A stretch of 64,000 bases of DNA from positions 496,001 to 560,000 of the forward strand of contig JAHWDD010000001.1 of the NCBI GenBank assembly GCA_023897205.1. Direction: 5' to 3'. The position numbers were made by a program, and so were the translations under genes. Below, in pieces: positions 33,291 to 44,497 of the stretch (position 1 is its first letter; each line of letters opens with the position of its first letter). This DNA comes from Exophiala sp. HKRS030. Its lineage: Eukaryota > Ascomycota > Eurotiomycetes > Chaetothyriales > Herpotrichiellaceae. The notes beneath the pieces are model-generated. The model worked only from the letters and a program-made list of their open reading frames with translations, had not been told where the DNA came from and did no database searches.

Positions 33291-35471
33291 ATGGATGAGA
33301 AAAGCACTCATACATCCGAAATGGCCAAAAACGAAGAATCTAAAGGTATTGAGATGGGGGCTACGGTCCCTTTTGATATCGAGGACGACCAGAGCAGTAA
33401 CAAAGATACATGGCTTGGATCAACTCAGCAACACCCCTTCAGTGCGCCCGAGAATGCTCAATATTGGCAAAGTGTTTACGAGACGGCCAAATACGAGGGT
33501 CGACATCGATTTGATCCAACGTGTCAATGGAGTGCGAGCGAAGAGAAAAAACTTGTACGGAAGGTATGTTATCATCATGGCCTAAGCACTGTGCGTCTGT
33601 GGTCTTTGACAGTTATTCCAAGCTCAATTGGCGCATCATGGTCTGGGTCTGGATCATGTTCGCCTCACTTGACCTAGTCCGGCGGAATATCAATCGTGCG
33701 ATTTCAGACAACATGGTAAGAACCATATTTCGGCCAATGGCTGGCACAATGAAGCTCATTTCGATAGCTTGATGACCTCAATATGAACACCAACGATTTC
33801 AACAGTGGGCAAACAATCTACCTCGCATCTTTCCTTGCAGCCGAGCTCCCAGGAGGCCTGTTGAGCAAGAAGATTGGTCCTGATGTTATGACTCCAATCT
33901 CGATCTGTATTTGGGGCATTATCTGCGCTTGTCAGTCTGTAATCAAGAACCGCACCGGCTTTTTCATCACAAGAGCTCTACTGGGCTTCTCCCAAGGAGG
34001 TTTGTCATATCTATACGAGTCAAGTTTTGTGCAATGATCATTACTGGCTCAGAATAACATATGTCTCTATACCTGATGCTGACAATCTACAAGGGTTCAT
34101 TCCCGAGATGGTTCTCTACCTTTCCTACTTTTATAAATCCAACGAATTACCTATCCGACTTTCGATATTTTGGACGGCGATTCCTCTGACCCAGATCGTC
34201 GGAGCTTTGCTGGCAGCTGGACTTCTGAAGATGCGAGGATTACACAACTGGGCAGGATGGCAATGGCTGTAGGTATCGATTGGCTTTTACCGTTTTCCAA
34301 AAGGCTAATACCAGGTTAGCCTTTTAATTGAAGGTCTTCTAAGCGTGGTTGTTGGGCTAGTCACGTTCTTGGTGATGCCAGCTAGTATTGCCGAGACCCA
34401 TAAGATCTTCCGAGGTCGAGCAGCTTGGCTACATTCAAAGACCGGGTGGTTCACTGAGAGAGAAGAGAAGATTGGCGTCAATCGGATTCTCCGCGACGAT
34501 CCTTCCAAGGGAGACATGAACAACCGACAACATGTTGACCTCAAAGGTATCTGGCATGCGGTCACAGACTATGATCTTTGGCCAACTTATATTGTGAGCT
34601 CCGTGACCGCTAATTATGACCATGGCTAACGCTGATGTACAAGCTTGGAATCACAGCATTCATCCCGTTCCAACCTGCTGCCAATTATCTCTCTCTGACC
34701 CTACGGACTCTCGGATACTCTGTCTTTGAAGCGAACATGTTAGCAATTCCAGGCTATTTTCTATTCTTCGTCAACGTGAGTGAGCAAGACATAGTATTGA
34801 CGGATCTCCTGACTGACAATGCGATAAGATTCTTGTGGTTGTCTGGATGAGCGAAAGATACCGCGAACGTCTTATTTTCAGTTCCCTCAGCAATTGGTGG
34901 ATGTTGCCATTCTTCATCGGTCTGCTAGCGATACCGGCGACGGCTAGTCCATGGGTACGCTACGCACTGCTCACGGGAATAAACGGCGAGCCTTATTGTG
35001 AGTGAAGCTTATCTTCTGGCATTTCAATGTGTCGTTAACCACGGTCAAAAACAGCTCATGCGATCCTTGTCGGGATGATCTCTCGAAACTCCAACAGTGT
35101 CGGTACAAGAGCTGTGTCGGCAGCAGTATACAACATTTGTTATCAAATAGGTTCTATTGTGGCAGTCAATATCTATCGAAACGACGACAAGCCCTACTGT
35201 GAGTCTTTTACAACCTCAGCATAATGCTAGCCATGTCTTCGATCTGTTGTGCTGATATCATTTTCACACAGACTATCGTGGAAACAAGATCCTTGTGGGC
35301 ATTACTTCGGCCAATATTGTACTGTTCTATGTGGCAAAATGGTACTACGTCAAGCGAAATCAGCGGAAAGGCAAGCGATGGAACGCTCTGAGCGACTTCG
35401 ACCAAGCGAACTACTTGTCGACTACCAAGGATACTGGTACCAAGAGACTTAACGTTCGTTTTGCTCATTGA
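33291..35471 (+). CDS. MFS anion:cation symporter (Dal5/allantoate permease-like)
   Basis: Exons are 33291-33563, 33623-33715, 33768-33999, 34094-34268, 34320-34593, 34644-34775, 34829-34997, 35055-35198 and 35272-35471, giving 563 aa. Eight short introns all restore frame. An 85-residue hydrophilic N-terminus leads into LNWRIMVWVWIMFASLDLVRRNINRA, the ACS-family TM1 with its conserved WRI...D..RxNI pattern. FNSGQTIYLASFLAAELPGGLLSKKIGPD, then ALLGFSQGGFIPEMVLYLSYFY (TM4-5), follow. IFRGRAAWLHSKTGWFTEREEKIGVNRILRDDPSKGDM is the central loop mark of Dal5-like carriers. Family substrates are allantoate, ureidosuccinate, nicotinate, pantothenate and similar organic anions; the substrate here is unknown. 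The high intron number is unlike its single-exon neighbours but common in this family. Confidence 0.88.
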
Positions 35472-36010
35472 GTGCCCTATTAGAATGTTTGAAGATGAAT
35501 GGAAGCCATATAGGCAGAGGTGGATGTTTCTTAGCTACGGTGCGGTAGAAGATCACTTTGTTTCTACGTTCAAGGGATTTGCTGGCGCGACATCTTCGAG
35601 TAGTTGTCTTTTATGGTTGGCTTTATGGATCTTCGGAAAGCCTTAGCTCCATAAGTTCTCCTTCTCACTACACTAGAATTTTACAAATTGCTCTCAAGAC
35701 AAAATATCAATCAACTCAGTGCGAGAGCCTTTTTCCTATCAGCTTTCGCTGGAGGAGAGTGGTCAGGCTGACAATGCCAGGGGTGCGCAAGGCTGAGAGC
35801 AAATAAAAGCAGCAATGCAGAGTTTCTCGAAGAGGCAGCAGCGGAGAAACATCTCCAAACCGTGTCCAAACGCTAACAAATAATTAAAAGGGACCTTTGA
35901 ACATGACAGACTGGCATCGTCAACGTTCGTGAGACTTGAAAAGACCCGAGATTCCAAATTCCCCTGGCCACCTGCAAAGACCCAAAAAAGATCTCTCTGC
36001 TCACGGGAAA
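35472..36010. other. intergenic: symporter 3' flank and yif1 promoter
   Basis: A 539-bp spacer. A frame in phase with yif1 extends upstream to about 35936 but lacks an ATG. Confidence 0.5.
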
Positions 36011-37275
36011 ATGCAACGGACACCCTTTCAGCCGCCTCAGAAATCCCCCGAACTCTTCCATCCCCGACCTCAGCACATCTCACAGGTACCCAACCTGCGG
36101 TCACCGCCTCCTCCGGTGTCCCAGCAAGGTTCGCAACCTCAGATGAATAGCTATGGCAACCCTTACCAGTCTCCTCCGGCAGCTGGCGGCGGGGGCGCCG
36201 GTGGAGCAGGAGCAGGAGGATTCGGGCAGAACTTCAACTTCATAAATGATCCGACTGCGCAGATGTCGTTTCAAGTCGGCCAACATGCGATGAAGGCCGG
36301 TCAAGAATACATGGAGCAAAACGTACGTTGTAGAAACACGACGCACCCTTGGTGATTCACCCAAGGGACCCCATTCGCTGACCCCTCTCCCGTCTCGCGC
36401 AGTTGAACCGGTACATTTCCATATCCGCGTTGAAACACTACTTCAACGTGTCGAACTCGTACGTCGTCCGAAAGTTGATCCTCGTCCTCTTTCCGTGGCG
36501 CCACAAACCATGGACTCGACAACAAGCAAGGATGACCACCTCCTCCACGGCGGCAGACGGCACCATGACCCAACAGTCCTACTCGTTCAATTACCTCCCT
36601 CCCCGCGACGACCTCAACTCTCCAGACATGTACATTCCGATCATGGCGTTAATAACCTACATTCTGCTCTCGACCGTTTTGGCGGGCATAAGAGGATCCT
36701 TCCATCCCGAACTATTGGGCAGCATCACGAGCACGGCGATTGCGGTCATCTTTTTCGAGATCATCGTTCTCAAGTTAGCCATGTACATGCTCAGCATCAG
36801 CAACGATTCTCAACTACTCGACTTGATGGCGTATTCTGGTTACAAGTTTGTCGGGGTGATAGTCACCTTGTTCTTCAGCGAAGTCTTGACCGGAGGAAGT
36901 GGAACGAACAACTGGGTCGGTTGGACACTGTTCTTGTACACATGGTACGCGAACGCATTCTTTTTGGTAAGTGTACCCTCCCCCTCCGGACCGCGTGCAA
37001 GGCAATGTTCCGGGATGAGATCTGGGGGACTATCACTAATAAACATTTTGCAGCTTCGGTCTTTAAAGTACGTTCTCCTACCGGATAGCTCTGGAGATCC
37101 TTCGGCCATGCGTGGTGGGAGTTCATATACCGTGGCTCGAGCACAAAAGAACCGAAGGACATATTTTTTGGCCCTGTACGCCTTTTTCGTACAAATGTTG
37201 TTCATGTGGATTTTGAGCCGTGAAGAGGCTGCCGTCAAGACCGTTGCTAGCAAATTGAGCGGACCCAAGGTTTAG
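36011..37275 (+). CDS. yif1: Yif1 family Golgi protein (ER-Golgi transport)
   Basis: Exons are 36011-36322, 36403-36966 and 37054-37275, giving 365 aa. Yif1 is an integral Golgi/COPII-vesicle protein. It pairs with Yip1 and binds Ypt1-type Rab GTPases, aiding fusion of ER-derived vesicles. The N-terminus is Pro/Gln-rich then Gly/Ala-rich and cytosolic. The family block FNFINDPTAQMSFQVGQHAMKAGQEYMEQN is followed across the first intron by LNRYISISALKHYFNVSNSYVVRKLILVLFPWRHKPW, then PRDDLNSPDMYIPIMALITYILL. Five membrane helices follow, the last (about 330-350) close to the C-terminus. Intron phases are all zero. It is the first of five secretory-pathway genes in the right part of the window. 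Confidence 0.94.
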
Positions 37276-40200
37276 ATGACGCCTAAACAAAAAAAGAAAT
37301 ACAATGACGTTGACGATACCATTTGTTATAAAAGAATCCGCGACATTCGTGCGTGATTCAACAATTACGTTTCACCCATGACCAATTCCTCGCCTCTCTC
37401 TTTCTACAACCCAACGCATATTCCTAGCTTAAGAAAGCCTTCCTGAATGGGCCTGGACCTTGAAACGGGTATTCGATCCACCCCCCGGAGGGTGGACATG
37501 ACAAGACGTGCCTGACCGCTCTCGTATCGTTGCGAGGTTTCGAGCCGGTCGATTCTTTCAGAAAAATCCTTTTCGTGGACCCCTGGGGGAACGTCTCTAC
37601 TGCGCCACAAGGGAGAATCGTCGTCGTTTATGCATCTACCATCGACAGCAGATGCGAACGGTTAATCACGACGGACAGAGACGGAACAGCGATGATGATG
37701 ATGGTGGTGGTGGTCCAGAAATGGTTTCTGGATGTAAAACATACCTAGGTTGTGACACAAGTGCTTCATTCTTCAGCTCAGCAGCCCTGGACGACGGACC
37801 ATCAGAGAATAACCCCCGGAATCCTTTCTTCCTTCCCCCCTTTTTTCTTTCCAGAACAATGCCACGATACACACAATCAAATGAGATCCATTGGTGGAAT
37901 GAACCGACTTTGTTACGGTGATTTGATAAACATGAAAAGAAAACCCTTCCGTTTAAGCAAATTAGATGCTTGCTTACATCATCTTCCTGCCTTTCTCTTC
38001 TTACCACACAGGCACATTACTTGGTTCAAAATCTTCGCATGTCGTTCAATTTTTCAATGTTCACAGCCCAACTTACTTCAAAGCTATTGGTCACATTGAG
38101 CAAGTGTCTTTTTCTGCGTTCGAAGCACAACCAAGGACCTGATGGGGAGACAAGGAAACGAGTAACAAGAACAAACCTAGTCCAGGAGAACACGGGCAAT
38201 GTCGTTCCGTAGACAATTCTAAACCTCCCAAACGAACATGGTCTAGAAGAATAGGACAATTGCTTCTCTCCTCCTACTAAGAAAAGTACAAGCACGGTAA
38301 ATCTTCTGACCTCGGGGATATTTTCGGTAGGCAAGGGGAAAAACACCCACTACAAACCTGGAAGGACATGGAACAGGTAAACCGTTCAAACGTCCCCCAA
38401 CCGTGACTGATCCGTCTCATCCCACGCGGGACTAAAACAAGTTTTCGAGGGCGCAAAAGGCTATTCTGAGTTACTCGACTGACAAACCTCATCCTTGACA
38501 ATGCCACGGTAGGAGGAAAACGGAAACAATGGATGGTTACCGGTTAAGCGGCAAGCGCGCACGAGCGGTCGGCCCGCCATGATCGAAAGGTCGTGTACTG
38601 TATGTCGCTCCAGAGAGTGGGAGCTGTGGGCATACACACACAAACCGGGCCGCATTTGACCTGTCTTGGCTCTTTACAACGACCACATTGCCTTGTCCAG
38701 ACCGAGCTAGCTCTTGCGAGCATGCTTGCAGGGACGAATATACGAACTGCGGCAAACTTCCAAGGGATTTTCCTACGGCAAACTTTGCTCTGACCGAGCA
38801 TATGCAGGTCAGAGACGCTGCAACGAACCTATCGGAGTTTCGAATGAGGGTGAAGCATCGTGCAGTGCCCGGTTCACCACATGCATAACGGGGGGAGGGG
38901 GGCCGGGTCATACCATGGAAACAAGGTTTCAAGTCTGAAGGACCACGTCAGTGCAGAGATAGTGAGACGACTCACAACCATCAGGTATACCGGGATGTTC
39001 AAGTAAGAATCAGGATGGCTCGCTTCAAGGGGTTGAGCAGAGCGAGACCAGAACACGTATTTGTTCATGTGCCAGACAGGTGGGCCCCTTGGACGATATG
39101 CACAAAAAGATGTCGTGTCTCATGAACCACCATGTACACCTCCACGGGACGGTCTCTCCGTTACATGGTGACCCAACTTGGCTCAATTCCCAGACCCAAA
39201 GGCTGGCAGATAACCAATCGCGTCAACCGGGAAAGGCGTCGTTGCTCTCCTTCTGATGGCTGACCGAAAGAAGTCCTGCTGCTGCAGTGGTTGAAATCTC
39301 CGATGGCCGGAGAACAACAGCTCAACCTTGCAGAAATTATCAGCGTTACGCAATATTCTGTTGGTCTCTGCATATGATGCCCCATACCGTACTCGTATCG
39401 GCGCGAACCTGCGTCCTGAAATTCGACCGCGCACATCGTCAACCTTAGCTCCGCAGGAGATATCGTTCAAAGGTCAAATCGTGAGCGTATTGGACGCCCA
39501 AGAACGAACTCAAACAGGCCGAAAATCCACGAAAGTCCAGGGGCTTGTCCCGCGCGCCCAACAAAGACCCCGACGGGGGATGATACTTGCATCGGACCAC
39601 CCACTGGTGGGGTCCCAGTCCTTAGGTCAGCATCCCTTCGTAAAAATGCCCTGTATATGTAAGCCAGGCCCAGGTGAGGGAACTCCATAGCGCTGCAGTA
39701 GCGTAGCTAGTTCATGAAAGAAGATGCAACAGCTTTTCGAATGAGTATCCACTTGATGCAAAGAAAGGGCCCGAGCTGGTCACCAGCAATGGAAGTGATC
39801 ACGTCGTTCCTTTCCCTGCTTTCGGAACCGCCGCCGTGCAAAATTGGCTACCATCCTGGTCACAATCGCTGATTAGATTCCTGAACTGGTTGCCTTGAGC
39901 ATCACGCGTATCAACGATCATCATGCACATGTTCCCGCGGATACCTACCGGTGAGGGACAAGTGCCGACATTATTGTCTGATGTCTGGGCGACCTCGCTC
40001 ACCGATGGTCCTTTTGGAAAGGAGTTGAGGATCCACGATTCTTTAATGATACGGGAAAAACTCCCGCCATCGTATTCGGAACCCGTCGAATGCGCGCAGG
40101 CATCAATCTAGAGAACGTTCGCTCCCATCACGAAACGTCAAAAGGGGCCAAAACAACCCTGTTGCGAGGCGACTGTAGCACTTTGGGCAGTAGACTGAGG

Positions 40201-43170
40201 CAGTCTGACCAAATGACAGACCCAGCAGGTCCGGACGAGCAGTAGTGTCGTGGCGAGAGTGCCCGGTTATTTTGTTGCTCTGCAGTCGCCAACCCAGGCG
40301 CTAGTGAAGGCAGAAGTCAGCGCCTTGACACCTTAGGTATGGAACTACCGATCAGACATGAACAATTTGATGGGTGTTAAGCCTCCAATAGACTAGCAGA
40401 AGTGGCAGCGAACCATACCAACTTTGGCATTTGGTGGAATAGAATGTAGTCCGAAGTATGGTCCCCAAGGTACCACCCAGGACGTATTCTCTCTGGACCA
40501 ACAATGCGCGACCATAGGACCACAGACACACCATTTGAGTGTCTGAGTAGCCTCAATACACTTTGTCAGTGGGTCAGGCCGAGTAGACTTCATCAAAGTG
40601 TGACTTTTGACGAGTACACTTGTTTCTTCTTTGGGCCTAAAAGAGGCAGAAGACTCGATTTGAGCGACGATCGGGGCATCAAATCCCGAGACGGGCGACG
40701 GTTTCTAGTAGTTGAACTGGCCCGGCACCGGACAATATTGTTAGACTGTTCGACGGCATGGCCCCGTGGAAACCGTGTTGGTCATAGGACGCTCTCTAGG
40801 CCATCAGACGATTACTCCGCGACGGCAGGACGAAGGGCATTTTGGTAAAGCCTCCGTGCGCGGGAGGACGCTGGTCGATGAGGCGTACACTGTAGCCTTG
40901 TGCCGAGTCCGAGATGGCAAGCCTCTTGCGCCGATGGCACCGTAGAGGAGTCGCTGTAAGTCGATAGTCTCACATGGCGTGTTCGCATGCATTGTCAGCT
41001 GGTATACGTTTCTGTCGGACTTGATGACATATTATTCCCCTCGTTCTGAACTTTTGGACCCAAGATGCGATGAATCGTAGGTCGCCACATTACTCTCGAT
41101 GCGGTGCATTGTGAGATCTGCGTGTTTCGATACGTCTTGAAGGCGGCATAAGCAGGCAGAAAAAGAGGATACGAGCACACGCCACCGCCACATGCACGGC
41201 GCGAGGCAGAAGGGAGGAGTTCGGAATGGGGGAATAAACGGTTCGAAGTTGGCGATCTGGAGCCGAGATGGCCTAAAGAGGCGAAAGGTAGGGATGGAGT
41301 GGGCGACGGCTTGATGGATCCGCTGGTCCAAATAGTGTGTTGTAGAGTGAACTACTGTCACTACTTGGGGGAGTAATAGGTCGCCTCAGATTCTGTCGAC
41401 GAGGTGGTGGATGGTGGAGGTGGCGAAGGCGAAGATTTCCAATCATATGGACGCGGACGATTTGCCAATTGAGAATTCCACCATCATCGGGATTATTCAG
41501 CTGCATTTACTAAATTCATTAGCGACCCATCACCATTGAAGTATTCGAGTTCATTACCTGCGATATCGTATGACTTTTTGTTCTTCTAGGTCCGATCTCG
41601 TCGTGGCCTTGCGATCTGACTCCGAGGATGAATATGGTGGCTCTTGACCAGTAGGTAAAGGAACAAGTGACAGTGGTGGGACATATTTCTCGTAAATATC
41701 ATTAAAAATAAAATGAATCCCGAAGTTGTAATTATTGCAAATGCCTTCGACTTCGAAGGTCGTTCCCGTTACGTGCAGACCTTATTTTTTAAACTCAGAC
41801 CAAAGATAGAAAGTGTTTCCGACGATGCATTGATCAAAATTGGTACATTTGGTGTGGCAATTTATTTCCTCCTTGGGATGGAAAGCATTGTTATGTGATC
41901 TCATCACATCACGGCCAAATACGGTGAGTTTGTGGTGAGAGCAGGGGAGAGTAGATGATTACTGGCTGTTGAACCACTATATCGGCTTCTGATGGGCTCA
42001 ATCTACAATGTTGATCTATCGGCCGTTATCTGAACAAAGAGTAATCAGTCAACCCAGGTACCGGACCAACCTTCTCAAAAGGCACCACACCCCTTTTTCT
42101 CAGTACTGACACCCAATGTGGTGGGTTTTGGATCAGGTACCCGTCAGCTGCCACGCGCCAGACCGGTGAAGATGGCGAACTACTAGATGCGGTAGAGGTT
42201 TGGCCCCAATCGCAACGTCCGTTGTCATGGCCGGGTTTGGTGAGAAATGGCACGATAGCATTACCCCGTATTGTTCTGATATTCCACGGCGGCTTCTACT
42301 CGTACTCGTACTGTGCGAACAGCAGATCACTTTCTTTTCATTCCCACCTTGTTCATCAATGATCGACCGCAGATCAATCTGGAACTGCAACTCGGGGCTC
42401 CATTCCCCGAACCATGACAAAAACACCAACTTTTCTCGACATCGATCGACCGTCATGGACGAACATGGTGTGTGTTCGCGTAAACCAAGCACGACGATGA
42501 GGACACAAATCTCCTTTCCTGGGCACGGCGTTTCAGGAAATGGTCCAGAAAAGGATATGTCATGGTCTTTGCTGCCGAAGGGGCAACAGTGGGATCCACT
42601 TCTAGACGACCATCGACTTTGTTCTTTATCTCGCGCATCATTTGACAATATATTGCCGAAAGCCTCAAAGTCGGGCCGAAATATCAAGGCTGCGACCTTA
42701 AGAGCTCATGCATGCGCCTAGGGCTACTCCGTGATCACACAACACACACATACCCTCGTGCCATAAGCTCACACTAACCATTGTGTCATGGGACGCGAAC
42801 TTTGCGAGCAACCACCTTCTCGCGCGCAACCTCGCCCTTGCAGATGAGAAGAGTCTTCTCTCGAGAACTTGGAGGGTGGAAGCTTCAAGAATTTGAAGGC
42901 GTCAGCCTGCCTAAAAAGGAAAGCATAAATGTCCTGATCTAGATCAACAGCCATAAGGAAAGCTGTAGAAGGCTGCTTGCCGGGCTTTTTGTGTTCCACC
43001 TACTTTGACTCTTGCACCTTCCTGTTCGACATGGAGGTCGGGATAAGCTCGAGATACATCGCACATGTACCACGGCGTCAGGCCGTGTGTCTGAGCCTCG
43101 CGCATCATCCGGCACTTGTTTTACGGGATAATCGCACGCACTCGCAGTCGAACTGATCTAACCAGTAGAC

Positions 43171-43190
43171 GCTCGATAGATCTATCGAGC
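43171..43190. repeat. perfect 20-bp palindrome
   Basis: GCTCGATAGATCTATCGAGC reads the same on both strands with no spacer. It lies 65 bp before the TACGGAGTA inverted repeat pair. Confidence 0.9.
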
Positions 43191-43255
43191 TTAGATATAG
43201 TAGTGCCAGGATTGTGTGCGGGTGCTGATAAATCTTGACCCATCTGTGCTAAGAA

Positions 43256-43298
43256 TACGGAGTATTGAAAGACACAATGCATCGACAGGTACTCCGTA
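43256..43298. repeat. 9-bp inverted repeat pair TACGGAGTA / TACTCCGTA
   Basis: The arms are 43256-43264 and 43290-43298, exact reverse complements separated by 25 bp. One more copy of TACTCCGTA lies at 22187-22195. Motifs of this kind recur between genes in Eurotiomycete genomes as I recall, and could be ends of a tiny mobile element or a structured site. Confidence 0.6.
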
Positions 43299-43657
43299 AT
43301 AAACACCCAGCTACCATGTCCGCATCGCTAGTCCAGAATCCCCTCGCTAGTTAGGCCGGCCGCCGGGGTTCGACCCATGCCCTGCATTGACAAGTGGTAC
43401 TCCAGAAACGCCAACAGACCATAACCCATGTCACAGTTAACCCAAATTGTACATTGACCGAAGGCCAGCTCCGCTCCTCCACCTTCAGGCAACCTCCTTT
43501 GCCTTGCCAGGCTACGTGTCCACTGGCATGTACTTGAGCTCTAGTAACGAGCAAATAGACCATCAAAATTCTCATTGGCGTAACGACCGCATGTTTCGAA
43601 TATATCCCTATGGGGCACACGTCCATGTCTGTCTGTCCTTGCGATATCTAGGAGAGC

Positions 43658-44497
43658 CTAGTTTCCAGTCGTGCTGGGGGGGTTGTCCCAATGTCTGAGC
43701 ATCTGCCTGAGTGCACGGGTCCATTCTGCCACACATGCATTGACCAACTTGTCGAATTCGGCGGCGGTAGGCCGGCGCCCACCCCATGTACTTGCTTTCG
43801 ACGCAAGAGCTCGGGCATGCTTGGTGACGAGGCTTCTAGGTCCCAATAGTCAGCGCCCACGTGACTGAAGTTGGAAGGCGATATAGTGCTTACTCTCTTT
43901 CCATCTTCACCAATACCAACCAGCAATAGTTCCAGCTGCGAACGCTGTTGGGGTCTCGCACCACCAAAGATTTCGCTTCGTCAAGGCATTCTGAACTGAA
44001 TGGGTACGTTCGAGTGAGACCTCTCAGTTCGTTGAGGAGATTGTTAGAGTTGACATAATGAGCCCACGCCGTGGTCATGGGTTCAGTCACCTCCGCAGAA
44101 TCGAGATAGGCAAATATCTTCTCAATGCGACGTAGTTCAGTAATGGTATTGACGCGATGTGTTCGCAGCGACTGGATCAACTGGTCTTTGTTGTTCTGTA
44201 TCTCTTGTCAGCTTTCGAGTGGCTTTCAAGAAGAGAGTGCGCGAAAACATTGAAGCATTTGAAATATTTGAAATACATTCAAAGAACTCAAACGCAAGAT
44301 GACAAGAAAGGAGAAGGGGAAAATGAAACAAGGAAGTGAATAGATCAAGGCAACGCAGGACTCGCAAACATAGGAACTATTACAAAAACGAAACCTGGAC
44401 TGACTTGGCTCATGGTACGAGGATCAGCTGGAGTTCCAGGAGAGACCAGTTGATAGTGTTGCGATCGACCCACATTTCCAGAGGGTTGTCGCGACAT
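43658..44497 (-). CDS. unrecognised 190-aa protein, three exons
   Basis: Exons are 44405-44497, 43894-44195 and 43658-43835 on the minus strand. The introns are 209 bp (donor GTCAGT, weak; acceptor ATACAG) and 58 bp (GTAAGC...CTAG). Their phases fit (0 and 2) and the total is 573 nt. The N-terminal 33 residues are polar and Ser/Pro-rich. The rest reads as well-formed amphipathic helices: NKDQLIQSLRTHRVNTITEL, RRIEKIFAYLDSAEVTEPM, DEAKSLVVRDPNSVRSWNYC, EFDKLVNACVAEWTRALRQML. No transmembrane segment or known catalytic motif is seen. I do not recognise the family. The coherent helices across both splices argue for a real gene. A Ser-rich open frame just upstream (44546-44752, ATG at 44753-44751) is in another frame and might be a separate exon. 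It stands alone in the sparse region. Confidence 0.6.

Larger units (their letters stand above)
37276..43657. other. 6.4-kb region without a recognisable gene
   Basis: I could not assemble any gene here. Frames of 60-180 codons exist on both strands (for example 38537-38932 minus, and 42133-42721 on both strands), but most lack ATG starts, splice partners or motifs. Base composition is ordinary, so this is not a RIP-mutated repeat block. Small landmarks are a GAT/GGT run near 37693-37716, a 7-bp-arm hairpin at 41744-41759 and the inverted repeats at 43171-43298. Confidence 0.45.

Noticed and set aside
32937..33585. Open frames around the start of the Dal5-like gene
   Set aside because: Alternative frames of the same region; only the frame from 33291 connects by splicing to the conserved transporter core.
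42133..42721. Long overlapping frames on both strands in the sparse region
   Set aside because: Both start at non-ATG codons, composition looks random, and neither has a plausible donor/acceptor continuation.
43330..43400. GGGGTTCGACCC, resembling a tRNA T-arm on the plus strand
   Set aside because: The T-stem does not pair beyond one base and no acceptor stem or A-box can be placed, so it is not a tRNA.
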